Below, piece by piece: positions 1 through 7,978 of a stretch of DNA of 47,093 nt. The notes below the pieces were generated by a model. The model worked only from the letters and a program-made list of their open reading frames with translations. It was not told where the DNA came from and ran no database searches. A program made the position numbers and the translations under genes. Each line of letters begins with the position of its first letter. Position 1 is the stretch's first letter. Source of the DNA: Lachnospiraceae bacterium (GTDB taxonomy: Bacteria > Bacillota_A > Clostridia > Lachnospirales > Lachnospiraceae); assembly GCA_009911175.1 (NCBI GenBank), contig QXWX01000058.1:1-47093 (forward strand). The letters are read 5' to 3'.

Positions 1-71
1 TCATATAATCCTAAAACCCTTGCAGTTATTCGATTTTTAGCACATTTTCACCTTTTGGGTTCACGGATTCA

Positions 72-124
72 GGTATACCTTTATAAAACGGTTGAATGGC
101 CATAACGGGACGCCCTTGGGCATA
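72..124. repeat. Short dispersed repeat, copy 1
   Basis: This stretch of about 45 bp, from GGTATACC through GGCCATAACGGG, closely matches 30901-30945, where the core reads GGTATACC, then GTAAAACGG, then ATGGCCATAATGGG. Both copies are intergenic and start with the palindrome GGTATACC. Function is unknown. It may be a decayed mobile element end or a structured intergenic repeat. Only two copies are visible here. Confidence 0.5.
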
Positions 125-146
125 CAACAACAAACGCATAAACAAA

Positions 147-192
147 GCGTTATGCTAATATATGCCGTTACTGTCCGGATGAAACAGCATGA
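147..192 (+). pseudogene. 3'-end remnant of a radical SAM gene
   Basis: These bases are about 90 percent identical (40 of 44) to 1221-1264, the 3' end of the downstream radical SAM gene. They still read RYANICRYCPDETA and a stop, against RYADMCRYCPDKAAF in the intact gene. No upstream reading frame continues it. It is best explained as the tail of a duplicated or deleted paralogue, left just upstream of the surviving copy. Confidence 0.55.
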
Positions 193-240
193 ATCACGTA
201 TTTATATTTCTTAATAGATACAGAAAGCAGGTATTTACAT

Positions 241-1326
241 ATGAACAAGTTGATAATATGCGGAAACGGCGGTCTCCTGCGATATGCAAAAGAGCAGACG
301 GCACATAACTCTCCCCGCCCAATTCATTCCGTAATTGAGGATATTTCCAATATCTCCTCTCACAGCCAACTGTCGAACACAGACATCCTCCTGGCCGTAA
401 GCTGGTATGAAACCGAACGTTGGATCAGACAATTAAAAGCGGCAGGCGCAAAACGGATTTACCGGATCCCTGTTTTTGCCATGCAATACAACCTTCCGAT
501 TATAAAGCACGGAGACACTCCATTTGAGTATTGTGCCAAAGTTTCCGAAAATGGCTCTGATCTGCTGTATCTGGAAACGCATGTAGCCGATACCTGCAAT
601 CTGAAATGCCGTGGATGTATGCATTTTTCAAATATCGCTGTTCATCCCAACTATCCGGATCTGCGGGAATTTGATCAGGATTTCCGGAGGCTGTCAGAAT
701 TATTTTCAAATATTTTTATTGTTCGCCTGATGGGGGGAGAGCCGTTGCTGAACCGTGAGCTGGGAAGCTGTATAAAAATTGTACGGCACTATTTTCCGGC
801 GGCTGAGCTTCGTATTGTCACAAACGGACTATTAATCCCGCAGCAGCCAGACGAATTTTGGGAGGTCATGCGGGAATATCACGCATCTATGGACATCAGC
901 CCCTACCCTCCTACCATGGAAATCATCAGAGAATTGACTATAAAGCTGGATGAGGAACATATTCCATATGGAACGATTGCGGAGGAACTTCGGGATTTTC
1001 GCAAAAGCCTGACACTCACACCCAGCCATGACCCAGAAAAAGCTGTCCTCTTATGTCAGAGCAGCCATTGTCATTTTCTGAGAAACGGTAAAATCGCGAA
1101 ATGTCCTCTCCCGTTGCTGATCTGCGATTTCAACAATGCTTATGGCTGCAATATTCCGGCGAAAGACATTTACGATATTTATGAGGAACAGTCTGGCGCT
1201 GAACTGAGGGAAAAGTTAGAGCGTTATGCTGATATGTGCCGTTACTGTCCGGATAAAGCAGCATTTATCCCCTGGCAGAGGACAAAGCAAAACGCATGTA
1301 TGGAAGACTGGATTGTGGAGGAATAA
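241..1326 (+). CDS. Radical SAM protein with N-terminal Rossmann-like segment
   Basis: 361 aa. The CX3CX2C iron-sulfur motif (CNLKCRGC) is at C119, C123 and C126, the signature of radical SAM enzymes, which cleave S-adenosylmethionine to start radical chemistry. MGGEP follows about 45 residues later, as is usual for the SAM-binding strand. Further cysteines (LCQSSHC, AKCP and CRYCPD near the C-terminus) look like a SPASM/Twitch auxiliary cluster region. The first about 80 residues, opening with IICGNGG, resemble the nucleotide-binding-like modules of the next proteins. The gene is followed 4 bases later by the glycosyltransferase-like gene, whose ribosome binding site lies in the end of this one. 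Substrate is unknown; a role in modifying a glycan or flagellin is inferred from context. The ribosome binding site (AGCAGGT) is only moderate. Confidence 0.85.
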   Translation: MNKLIICGNGGLLRYAKEQTAHNSPRPIHSVIEDISNISSHSQLSNTDILLAVSWYETERWIRQLKAAGAKRIYRIPVFAMQYNLPIIKHGDTPFEYCAKVSENGSDLLYLETHVADTCNLKCRGCMHFSNIAVHPNYPDLREFDQDFRRLSELFSNIFIVRLMGGEPLLNRELGSCIKIVRHYFPAAELRIVTNGLLIPQQPDEFWEVMREYHASMDISPYPPTMEIIRELTIKLDEEHIPYGTIAEELRDFRKSLTLTPSHDPEKAVLLCQSSHCHFLRNGKIAKCPLPLLICDFNNAYGCNIPAKDIYDIYEEQSGAELREKLERYADMCRYCPDKAAFIPWQRTKQNACMEDWIVEE

Positions 1327-1330
1327 AAAA

Positions 1331-2539
1331 TTGATTTTGGATAGTCTGAAAGAACTGGAAAAACAGCAGAAGTTAAATCAATCTATCGTACTATGGGGGA
1401 TCGGAAACCAGACCCGCGAGGTCATCGCATGGCTGAAACAGCATGGGTACGGCGGCAGATTACTCTTCATCGTGGACAATTTTAAACGGACCTTTTGCCG
1501 GGAGTATGAGGGGATTCCTGTGGAAACGCCGGCGGCATTGACACGGCTGGAGAAGGATTCGTTTACAGTCATTCTTTCGATCAATTATGCAGAGGATGTC
1601 TGGAAGCAGTTGGGTGCCTGCAAAGTCACACAGATCTATAATCTCCGAAATCTGCAGGAACGAATCTTACCGTACCGCTATGAGATTCCCTCGCATTTTA
1701 CAGACCGAAGCAAAGGGAAAGAATATTTGTGTTATGTATTGGCCGGCTATGAGCCTGAATTGTGGAAAGACACGATTGGACGGTTGGAAGCCTTTCAGCA
1801 TGAGGACGTGGACTATTGTCTTGTTCTGTCCGGAAAGACGGATGAGACACTGGAGAAAATAGCTGAACGGAACGTATGGTCCTACCTTTATACAGACATG
1901 AATCAGGTGTGTTACATCCAGAACCTGGTGATTGAGCTACACCCTGATGCGAAATATATACTGAAAATGGATGAGGACATTTTTATTGGAAAAGATTTTT
2001 TCCGGCAGATGATACAGGGCTACCAGCGGATCGAACGGGAAGGCGAATACAGAATCGGTTTCGCTGTTCCGGTCGTGCCTCTGAATTGCTGCGGCTATGC
2101 CTCCTACATAAAGCTGATTGGAAAAAAAGAGGACTATGAGCAGCGGTTTGGCCGGGCCTACAAAAGCAGGTTCAGTGCAGTTTTTAACGTTGTAGAGACT
2201 GCGGAATTTCTGTGGGATACCATGGACACGTTTGACCGTATGGCTGCACAATTTCTGGAAAATGACGGTTATAACATACTGGATTGCTATTACAATATCG
2301 GATGTATCATGTTTTCCCGTGAGCGCTGGATCATGATGGGAAAATGGCCGGAAATCCCAGACGAATCCGGAATGGGCAGAGACGAGGCCTATATCTGTCA
2401 GGATAATGTGAATAAGGATCTGGCAATCTATGAACTAAAAAATGTGCTTGCGGGACACTTGGCATTCGGGCATCAGAAAAAGAGAATGATGGAATATTAT
2501 CGAAACCATCCTGAGAAGTTTGCAGTCCATACCTCATGA
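1331..2539 (+). CDS. Glycosyltransferase-like protein with N-terminal Rossmann-like module
   Basis: 402 aa from a TTG start at 1331, chosen because GGAGG (1317-1321) precedes it at good spacing. An in-frame ATG at 1226 would overlap the previous gene by 100 bases and gives unrelated sequence. Residues 1-100 form a module with G23-I-G25-N and a later IVDN, like sugar-nucleotide or NAD-binding folds. Residues 135-402 look like a GT-A type glycosyltransferase domain, with D214-E-D216 (KMDEDIFI) in the place of the metal-binding DxD. The donor sugar and acceptor cannot be read from the sequence. Translation is likely coupled to the upstream radical SAM gene. Confidence 0.7.
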   Translation: MILDSLKELEKQQKLNQSIVLWGIGNQTREVIAWLKQHGYGGRLLFIVDNFKRTFCREYEGIPVETPAALTRLEKDSFTVILSINYAEDVWKQLGACKVTQIYNLRNLQERILPYRYEIPSHFTDRSKGKEYLCYVLAGYEPELWKDTIGRLEAFQHEDVDYCLVLSGKTDETLEKIAERNVWSYLYTDMNQVCYIQNLVIELHPDAKYILKMDEDIFIGKDFFRQMIQGYQRIEREGEYRIGFAVPVVPLNCCGYASYIKLIGKKEDYEQRFGRAYKSRFSAVFNVVETAEFLWDTMDTFDRMAAQFLENDGYNILDCYYNIGCIMFSRERWIMMGKWPEIPDESGMGRDEAYICQDNVNKDLAIYELKNVLAGHLAFGHQKKRMMEYYRNHPEKFAVHTS

Positions 2540-2581
2540 CAAATTTATAACTTATATTGAAATTTCTTTTAACGCAAAAAC

Positions 2582-2780
2582 TTCCAGCTGTGCGGTTGGA
2601 TATTCTAAAGGGTATCCAACCCATTCATCCATTTGCAAAATCCATGCTGACGCACTCTTGTGTCTACGTAACGCGGCCACATTTTGCTCATTAATCAATG
2701 GGTTGCTGATCCGACAGAGCATTCGTATTGCAGTAAACTGCATGCAAATGATCAGTCGGACTGCAACCGCACAGTTGGAA
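2582..2780. repeat. Structured intergenic repeat, copy A
   Basis: This element of about 199 bp has terminal inverted repeats (TCCAGCTGTGCGGTTG and CAACCGCACAGTTGGAA). It is homologous along its length to 16451-16647. Internal inverted repeats include CAACCCATT with AATGGGTTG, and TCCGAC with GTCGGA. The two copies differ in both arms of the same stems while keeping pairing, and conserved blocks such as ACGCACTCT and TTTTGCTCATT lie between stems. It ends a few bases before the ribosome binding site of the next gene. It could be a MITE-like element or a structured RNA; no known family was recognised. Confidence 0.75.
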
Positions 2781-2800
2781 AAACTTGGAGGTTTACATCA

Positions 2801-5284
2801 ATGCAATCAGAATACCTTATAAAAGAAATACAACAGGGACTCCTAAAATGGTACGATTTTAAACCGAACAGCACCTTCCTTTATCTCGGAGAAAAGGACG
2901 AGCCCTGCGCTGCCCTGCTGAGTGAATTGGCCGGCCAGACTGCATGTATGTCTGCCGCACAGGCAAGTGCACAGACGGCCACACAGACTGCCGCGCAGAC
3001 AAACGCACAGACTGTTGCACAGACAAACGCACAGACTGCCGCACAGACAAACGTACAGACTGCCGTACAGGCAACCGCGCAGCCTGCGGATACATCCTCC
3101 CGCCTCACCTGCGCATCCCCACTCCAGACCCTCACCCCGCAATGGCAGCAAGCCCACACCGCCGGCTTCGACTACATCATTGCCATTGAGACCTTAGAAA
3201 CGCTGGAATCCCCCGCCGGGTACCTTTCCTATCTAAAGTCCCTGCTCAAGCCCGACGGCACGCTCCTTCTGGGGATGAACAACCGCTTCGGCCTCCGATA
3301 TTTCTGCGGAGACCGGGATCCGTATACGGAGCGGAATTTTGACGGAATCGAGGGCTATAGGCGTGCTTACGCCAAAAAGGAAGATACTTTTCAGGGGCGT
3401 TGCTATAGCCAGGCAGAACTCCGTTCCATGCTGCAAAGTTCCGGATTCGAGACTTTTCAGTTTTACTCCGTCCTTTCGGATCTGAAAAATCCGTCCTTTT
3501 TATATGCGGAGGACTATCTGCCGAACGAAGATCTGTCCAACCGGATTTTTCCGACCTATCATTATCCGGATACCGTATTTTTGGACGAAGAAAGCCTGTA
3601 CAACAGTCTCGCCGAAAATGGGATGTTCCATGAAATGGCAAACGCTTATCTGATCGAATGCCCGTTAAGCGGCCGTATTTCCGATGTCAGTCATGTCACA
3701 AGTTCCATGGAACGTGGGCCGGAGCGTGCGCTTCTGACGATCATACATCGGTCCGGGATCGTAGAAAAGCGGGCAGCCCACACTGAAGGCATTCTCCGTT
3801 TGGAAAATTTGATCGAGCACGGACGTGATCTGTCCGCACATGGCATATCCGTCGTAGAAGCAAAGTTGGGACACCCCCTGTCCGCATACAATATTCCGGA
3901 CACAGCAACGAACCACGGGCAGGAACTGCCCCGCCCGGTCTCCTACCTGATGCCCTACCTCACCGCCGAAGTCGGCCAGCTCTACTTAAAGCGGCTTCTG
4001 CATGAGGACCAGGACATGTTCCTGCGGAAATTGGATGAATTTCGGGACCTGATCCTTCAATCCTCGGAAATCATCGAACCAGACCTGGGCGACGGAAACG
4101 GCGCCGTTTTGCGGAAAGGTTACATTGACATGGTGCCGCTGAACAGCTTTTATATCAACGATACCTTCGTATTCTACGACCAGGAATTTTGTGAGGAACA
4201 TTATCCGGCAAATGCGCTGATCTGGCGGATGATCGCCACATTTTACGCCGGAGATCTGGAAGTACAGAAGCTTATGCCGATGGAAACCCTTCTGAATCGC
4301 TACGATCTGAAACGGAAGCTGCCGAAATGGCAGAAGATGGAATGGGATTTTCTTGCGGATCTCCGCCAGGAAAAGACGCTGCGGAAATATCACGAAGCAT
4401 GCCGCCGGAATTACGATGCGGTCAATTCCAACCGGCAGCGTTTGAACTATTCCGCGGAAAAATACCAGAAGCTATTCATCGACATTTTCCGGAACGCAGA
4501 TACCCGCAAGCTGATCCTCTTCGGCTCGGGCAATTTTACGAAACGTTTCCTCAGCTTGTATGGACAGGATTATCCGGTTTACGCAATCGTGGATAACAGC
4601 CGGGAAAAATGGGGGCAGGAAGTCGAAGGCATTTCCATCCAGTCCCCGGAAATCCTGCGTTCGCTGCAAAGCGGAGAATATAAGATCCTGATCTGCATCA
4701 AAAATTATCTGTCTGTCATGAAGCAGTTGGACGGTATGGGGGTGACAGAATACAGCATTTATGATCCCGGCAAGGATTATCCCCGGAAACGGAAACCTCT
4801 TGTGCCGCAAAATGCCGATGCAGTATCTGGCTCCGCGGATCATTCCGCAGTAAAAAAGAAATACCACACCGGCTATATCGCGGGCGTTTTCGACCTGTTC
4901 CATGTGGGACATCTGAATATGTTCAAGCGAGCGAAGGAACAGTGTGATTATCTGATCGTCGGTGTTGTGACGGACGAAGGGGTGCGCAAATTCAAAGAAG
5001 TAGAGCCATTTGTCCCCTACGAAGAGCGCGCGGAAATGGTCCGTTCCTGCCGGTATGTGGACGAAGTTGTGGATATTCCGCTGAATTTCGGCGGCACACG
5101 TGACGCCTGGCGTCTGCATCATTTTGACTGCCAGTTCTCCGGCAGTGATTATGTAGATAATCCGGACTGGCTGGCGGAAAAAGAATTTTTGGAAAGGCAC
5201 GGCGCGGAGATGGAATTTTTCCCGTACACGCAAAGTACAAGCTCTTCCAAAATAAAAGATCTGATTGACAAGAAACTGTTATAA
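2801..5284 (+). CDS. Multidomain methyltransferase/kinase-like/cytidylyltransferase fusion
   Basis: 827 aa from ATG 2801, preceded by TTGGAGG; an in-frame ATG at 2684 lies inside the upstream repeat and is rejected. Residues 1-270 resemble a class I SAM methyltransferase with a degenerate glycine loop (LYLGEKDEPC) and an inserted Ala-Gln-Thr repeat (about 50-98). Residues about 330-530 hold D443-M-V-P-L-N and FYD460QEF, like the catalytic loop and metal-binding Asp of a kinase-like fold; methyltransferase plus kinase recalls WbdD-type O-antigen chain terminators. Residues 565-660 are a Rossmann-like module with G575-S-G-N. Residues 688-827 are a TagD-like cytidylyltransferase with H701-V-G-H704 and a C-terminal STSSSK in the place of the family's RTxGIST motif. 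It probably makes a CDP-alcohol and caps or modifies a surface polymer. The cytidylyltransferase call is firm; the kinase-like call is inference. Confidence 0.75.
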   Translation: MQSEYLIKEIQQGLLKWYDFKPNSTFLYLGEKDEPCAALLSELAGQTACMSAAQASAQTATQTAAQTNAQTVAQTNAQTAAQTNVQTAVQATAQPADTSSRLTCASPLQTLTPQWQQAHTAGFDYIIAIETLETLESPAGYLSYLKSLLKPDGTLLLGMNNRFGLRYFCGDRDPYTERNFDGIEGYRRAYAKKEDTFQGRCYSQAELRSMLQSSGFETFQFYSVLSDLKNPSFLYAEDYLPNEDLSNRIFPTYHYPDTVFLDEESLYNSLAENGMFHEMANAYLIECPLSGRISDVSHVTSSMERGPERALLTIIHRSGIVEKRAAHTEGILRLENLIEHGRDLSAHGISVVEAKLGHPLSAYNIPDTATNHGQELPRPVSYLMPYLTAEVGQLYLKRLLHEDQDMFLRKLDEFRDLILQSSEIIEPDLGDGNGAVLRKGYIDMVPLNSFYINDTFVFYDQEFCEEHYPANALIWRMIATFYAGDLEVQKLMPMETLLNRYDLKRKLPKWQKMEWDFLADLRQEKTLRKYHEACRRNYDAVNSNRQRLNYSAEKYQKLFIDIFRNADTRKLILFGSGNFTKRFLSLYGQDYPVYAIVDNSREKWGQEVEGISIQSPEILRSLQSGEYKILICIKNYLSVMKQLDGMGVTEYSIYDPGKDYPRKRKPLVPQNADAVSGSADHSAVKKKYHTGYIAGVFDLFHVGHLNMFKRAKEQCDYLIVGVVTDEGVRKFKEVEPFVPYEERAEMVRSCRYVDEVVDIPLNFGGTRDAWRLHHFDCQFSGSDYVDNPDWLAEKEFLERHGAEMEFFPYTQSTSSSKIKDLIDKKLL
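2958..3081 (+). repeat. In-frame minisatellite (AQT repeat) inside CDS
   Basis: Tandem degenerate 12/24-base units encode repeated A-Q-T-A/N residues, such as AQTAAQTNAQT, inside the methyltransferase-like domain. Units are multiples of three, so gain or loss keeps the frame. The tract probably forms a flexible surface loop between beta strands. Confidence 0.8.
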
Positions 5285-5351
5285 ACCGGAGATTTCCGCA
5301 GGCCGCGGCTCTCCGAACCAATCCTATATTAAAAAGTGAAGGAGCACCGCA

Positions 5352-6950
5352 ATGAACATCTTCTACTCCCCCACCGGCATCGTGGATTCCCGGCATCCTG
5401 CGCAGGGGCTGACGGACATGTCCCATGCCGGATTAAAGCATATTGCCCTGGATCTCGCCATGTATTGTTCCGGGCACGATCTCGAAAACTATGGGAAACC
5501 AATGCAGCCCTGCCGTCCCGTATCGCGCGGAAATAACCCCCAATGCGGAGATTGCCGCCCAAAAGCCGACAAGGGGACACCGGGTAACGATACTGCCGCT
5601 AAAAAAACTGCAAATCCGAATCCATACTCCGACGCTTCCGACAGAGTTTCCTCCATCTGCACCCCGGAAGCTATGCTGAAAAATCTGCGGCCTTTCCTGG
5701 AACAGTGCCGCAGCCTGGGTCTCTCTGTACAGTTCCTGCGCGTCCCGCGCCTTCCGTGGGACAGCAAGCGCAGGGATCTGAATCCCCTGCTTGAACAAAT
5801 CGCCCACTCCGCAGTCCGGCTCTGCGGAAAAATCGGCTGCCGATATCTGGCCGTTTCTCCTCTGTTCGCCAGCATAGAAAAGGGCACGGAGTGGCAGATC
5901 AACCGAGCGTATTATCTCCGTCTTGCCAAAGCTGCCCGCAGATACCGCGTCACCCTCCTGCTGGAAAACCAGTGCCGCAGCCACAACGGACACCTGCTCC
6001 GCGGAATCTGTTCTGACGGAGCCGAAGCCGCTGCATGGATCGACATGCTGAATGCGGAGGTGGCAAGGCAGGACAACCTGTTACACGCAGAAGCTCCGGC
6101 ACAGGATCACTCCTCCCACGCAGAAGCTCCGGCACAGGGTCACTCCTCCCACGCAGAAGCTCCGGCACAGGATCACTCCTCCTACGCAGAAGCTCCGGCA
6201 CTGGGTCACTCCTCTCACGCAGAAGCTCCGGCACTGGGTCACTCCTCCCACGCAGAACCTCCAGCGCAGCCCCGCTCAGACAGCCCTGTCTTCGCCTTCT
6301 GCCTGGACACCGGAATCTGCACGCTCTGCGGCCAGGACATGCAGGCATTCGCCGCTGCTCTCGGCCGCCGTCTCCAGGCGGTCATCCTCCGGGACTGCGG
6401 CAGACAGCAGGAATCTTCTCTTCTGCCCTTCACCTCCGCCTTCCAGGGTCAGCCCGGGACAGACTGGCTCAGCCTGATCCGCGGCTTGAGGAGCATGGAT
6501 TTTGGCGGCAGCCTTGTGCTTGATTTTGCAGATACCGCAGCCGCGTTTTCCCCGCTGCTCCGTCCCCAGCTTCTGCCGCTGGCGAAGTCCGCGGCAGAGT
6601 ATTTTAAATGGCAGATCGAGCTGGAAAGCCTTTTAAAAAAGTACGAGTCCATCGTCCTCTTCGGAGCCGGGAACATGTGCCGCAATTACATGAAATGCTA
6701 CGGCAGCCAGTACCCTCCCCTCTTCACCTGCGACAACAATCCGGCCGTCTGGGGGACCACGATCTGCGGACTGGAGATCAAGCCGCCGGAAGCCTTAAAG
6801 GAGCTTCCCGACAGCTACGGCATTTTCATCTGCAACATTTATTACCGTGAGATCGAAACACAGCTTCGGAAAATGGGCATCAAAAATATAGAATTTTTCA
6901 ATGACGAGTACATGCCGTCCTTTCATTTTGACAGGCTGGAAATGTATTGA
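5352..6950 (+). CDS. TIM-barrel (AP endonuclease/isomerase-like) pseudoenzyme fused to Rossmann-like module
   Basis: 532 aa from an ATG with GGAG upstream. Residues 1-425 follow the xylose-isomerase-like TIM-barrel fold and align with the next gene's product: LLENQCR here against CVENLYN there, and FCLDTGICT against FCFDTGHAN. The neighbour's HIHDND and NFETAP are ILRDCG and DFADTA here, so likely metal ligands are lost and it may be catalytically dead or altered. Residues 236-302 are an 11-residue tandem repeat (HAEAPAQDHSS) placed before the strand with the DTG motif. Residues 430-532 form a Rossmann-like module (F437-G-A-G-N) like those of the preceding proteins. Role is unknown; probably part of the same modification pathway. 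Confidence 0.7.
   Translation: MNIFYSPTGIVDSRHPAQGLTDMSHAGLKHIALDLAMYCSGHDLENYGKPMQPCRPVSRGNNPQCGDCRPKADKGTPGNDTAAKKTANPNPYSDASDRVSSICTPEAMLKNLRPFLEQCRSLGLSVQFLRVPRLPWDSKRRDLNPLLEQIAHSAVRLCGKIGCRYLAVSPLFASIEKGTEWQINRAYYLRLAKAARRYRVTLLLENQCRSHNGHLLRGICSDGAEAAAWIDMLNAEVARQDNLLHAEAPAQDHSSHAEAPAQGHSSHAEAPAQDHSSYAEAPALGHSSHAEAPALGHSSHAEPPAQPRSDSPVFAFCLDTGICTLCGQDMQAFAAALGRRLQAVILRDCGRQQESSLLPFTSAFQGQPGTDWLSLIRGLRSMDFGGSLVLDFADTAAAFSPLLRPQLLPLAKSAAEYFKWQIELESLLKKYESIVLFGAGNMCRNYMKCYGSQYPPLFTCDNNPAVWGTTICGLEIKPPEALKELPDSYGIFICNIYYREIETQLRKMGIKNIEFFNDEYMPSFHFDRLEMY
6084..6281 (+). repeat. 33-bp tandem repeat inside CDS (about 6 units)
   Basis: Five well-conserved 33-base units starting at 6084, 6117, 6150, 6183 and 6216, plus a diverged sixth at 6249, encode HAEAPAQ/LD/GHSS. 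The units are nearly identical in DNA, pointing to recent slippage or recombination. They keep the reading frame. Confidence 0.9.
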
Positions 6951-7045
6951 TTTCAGAAAAATGCCGCGGCCCGCAAAAAATATACTCTGTTTTCCCGTCC
7001 GGACATGGCTGCGGCAGACAGTTGAATTTTGGAGGTATCAGAACC

Positions 7046-7978
7046 ATGGTTTCTATCGGTGTACAGACAAAAAATGTAGTTTATGACTCGGATCCGGCAG
7101 CCGGTTTTCAAATGCTGAAAGATACAGGATTTTCCTGCGCAGATTTCAGCCTGAATTCTTACCTTTTAAATACATCGCTGTATCAATTGGATTTGAATGA
7201 ATTTTTTGATCAATCCTGCGCGGAGCTGGAGCATTTTTTCTCCCCCCATAAAAAGGGCGCGGCCGCAGCCGGCATTACCCTGAATCAGATGCACATGCCC
7301 TACCCGCTCTATGTCCCGAACGGCGGCAGCGGCTTGAATGGCTATCTGCAGGACACTGTGGCACGAAAGAGCATGCACATCTGCGCTTTTTTTCAGTGCC
7401 CTTATATCGTAGTGCATGGGTTTAAGCTGGCACGCAATCTCGGCTCGGAGGAAGCGGAATGGGAACAGACCGAGAGGTTTCTCGACACACTGGCCCCGCT
7501 GGCAAAGGAACTGCGGATTACAATCTGCGTAGAAAATCTTTACAATTCTGTCGGCGGTCACCTCGTCGAGGGCCCCTGCTGCGACGCAAAAAAAGCGGCA
7601 GAGCGCATCGACCGCTTTAATGACAGGCACCACGGAGAGCTGCTTGGATTCTGTTTTGACACAGGGCACGCCAATCTCACAGGCATTGATTTTGAAAGCT
7701 TCCTGTGCGCTCTGGGACACCGCTTGAAGGTACTCCACATTCATGATAACGATGGCGCGGGGGATCTGCATCAGATTCCATTTACATTTACAAAAACAAG
7801 GGAAAATACAGCCGCCACGGATTGGAACGGATTTCTGAATGGATTGAGACGCATACATTTTGACCAGGTACTGAACTTTGAGACCGCTCCAGTACTAAGC
7901 GCGTTTCCCGAAGAAATGAAACCGCAGGCGCTGCGGTTTATCGCAGAAATCGGAGAATATTTTAAAAAACACTTGTAA
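7046..7978 (+). CDS. Sugar phosphate isomerase/epimerase-like TIM-barrel protein
   Basis: 310 aa. The start at 7046 is chosen because GGAGG (7031-7035) precedes it; the frame is open further upstream but without a site. The sequence fits the AP endonuclease 2/xylose isomerase-like TIM barrel: CVENLYN, FDTGHAN, HIHDND and NFETA supply the Glu, Asp, His and Glu residues that bind divalent metal in this family. It likely isomerises or epimerises a sugar or sugar acid. It is paralogous to the upstream gene and keeps the ligands that copy has lost, so the two may form a pair of active and regulatory or scaffold subunits. The 96-base gap between them suggests one operon. Confidence 0.8.
   Translation: MVSIGVQTKNVVYDSDPAAGFQMLKDTGFSCADFSLNSYLLNTSLYQLDLNEFFDQSCAELEHFFSPHKKGAAAAGITLNQMHMPYPLYVPNGGSGLNGYLQDTVARKSMHICAFFQCPYIVVHGFKLARNLGSEEAEWEQTERFLDTLAPLAKELRITICVENLYNSVGGHLVEGPCCDAKKAAERIDRFNDRHHGELLGFCFDTGHANLTGIDFESFLCALGHRLKVLHIHDNDGAGDLHQIPFTFTKTRENTAATDWNGFLNGLRRIHFDQVLNFETAPVLSAFPEEMKPQALRFIAEIGEYFKKHL

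Noticed and set aside
2941..3090. CRISPR array in the periodic sequence
   Set aside because: Units are 12-24 bases, contiguous and coding, without spacers.
2859..3159. Several overlapping open frames on both strands over the AQT repeat
   Set aside because: The periodic repeat opens all frames. Only the frame of the large fusion protein has conserved domains on both sides and a good ribosome binding site.
4472..5233. A 253-codon frame on the - strand
   Set aside because: It lies antisense to the conserved cytidylyltransferase domain, and its product shows no recognisable motif.
5950..6523. Arg/Pro/Ser-rich frames on both strands across the 33-bp repeat
   Set aside because: They are by-products of the tandem repeat and G+C-rich codons; they lack start sites and family features.
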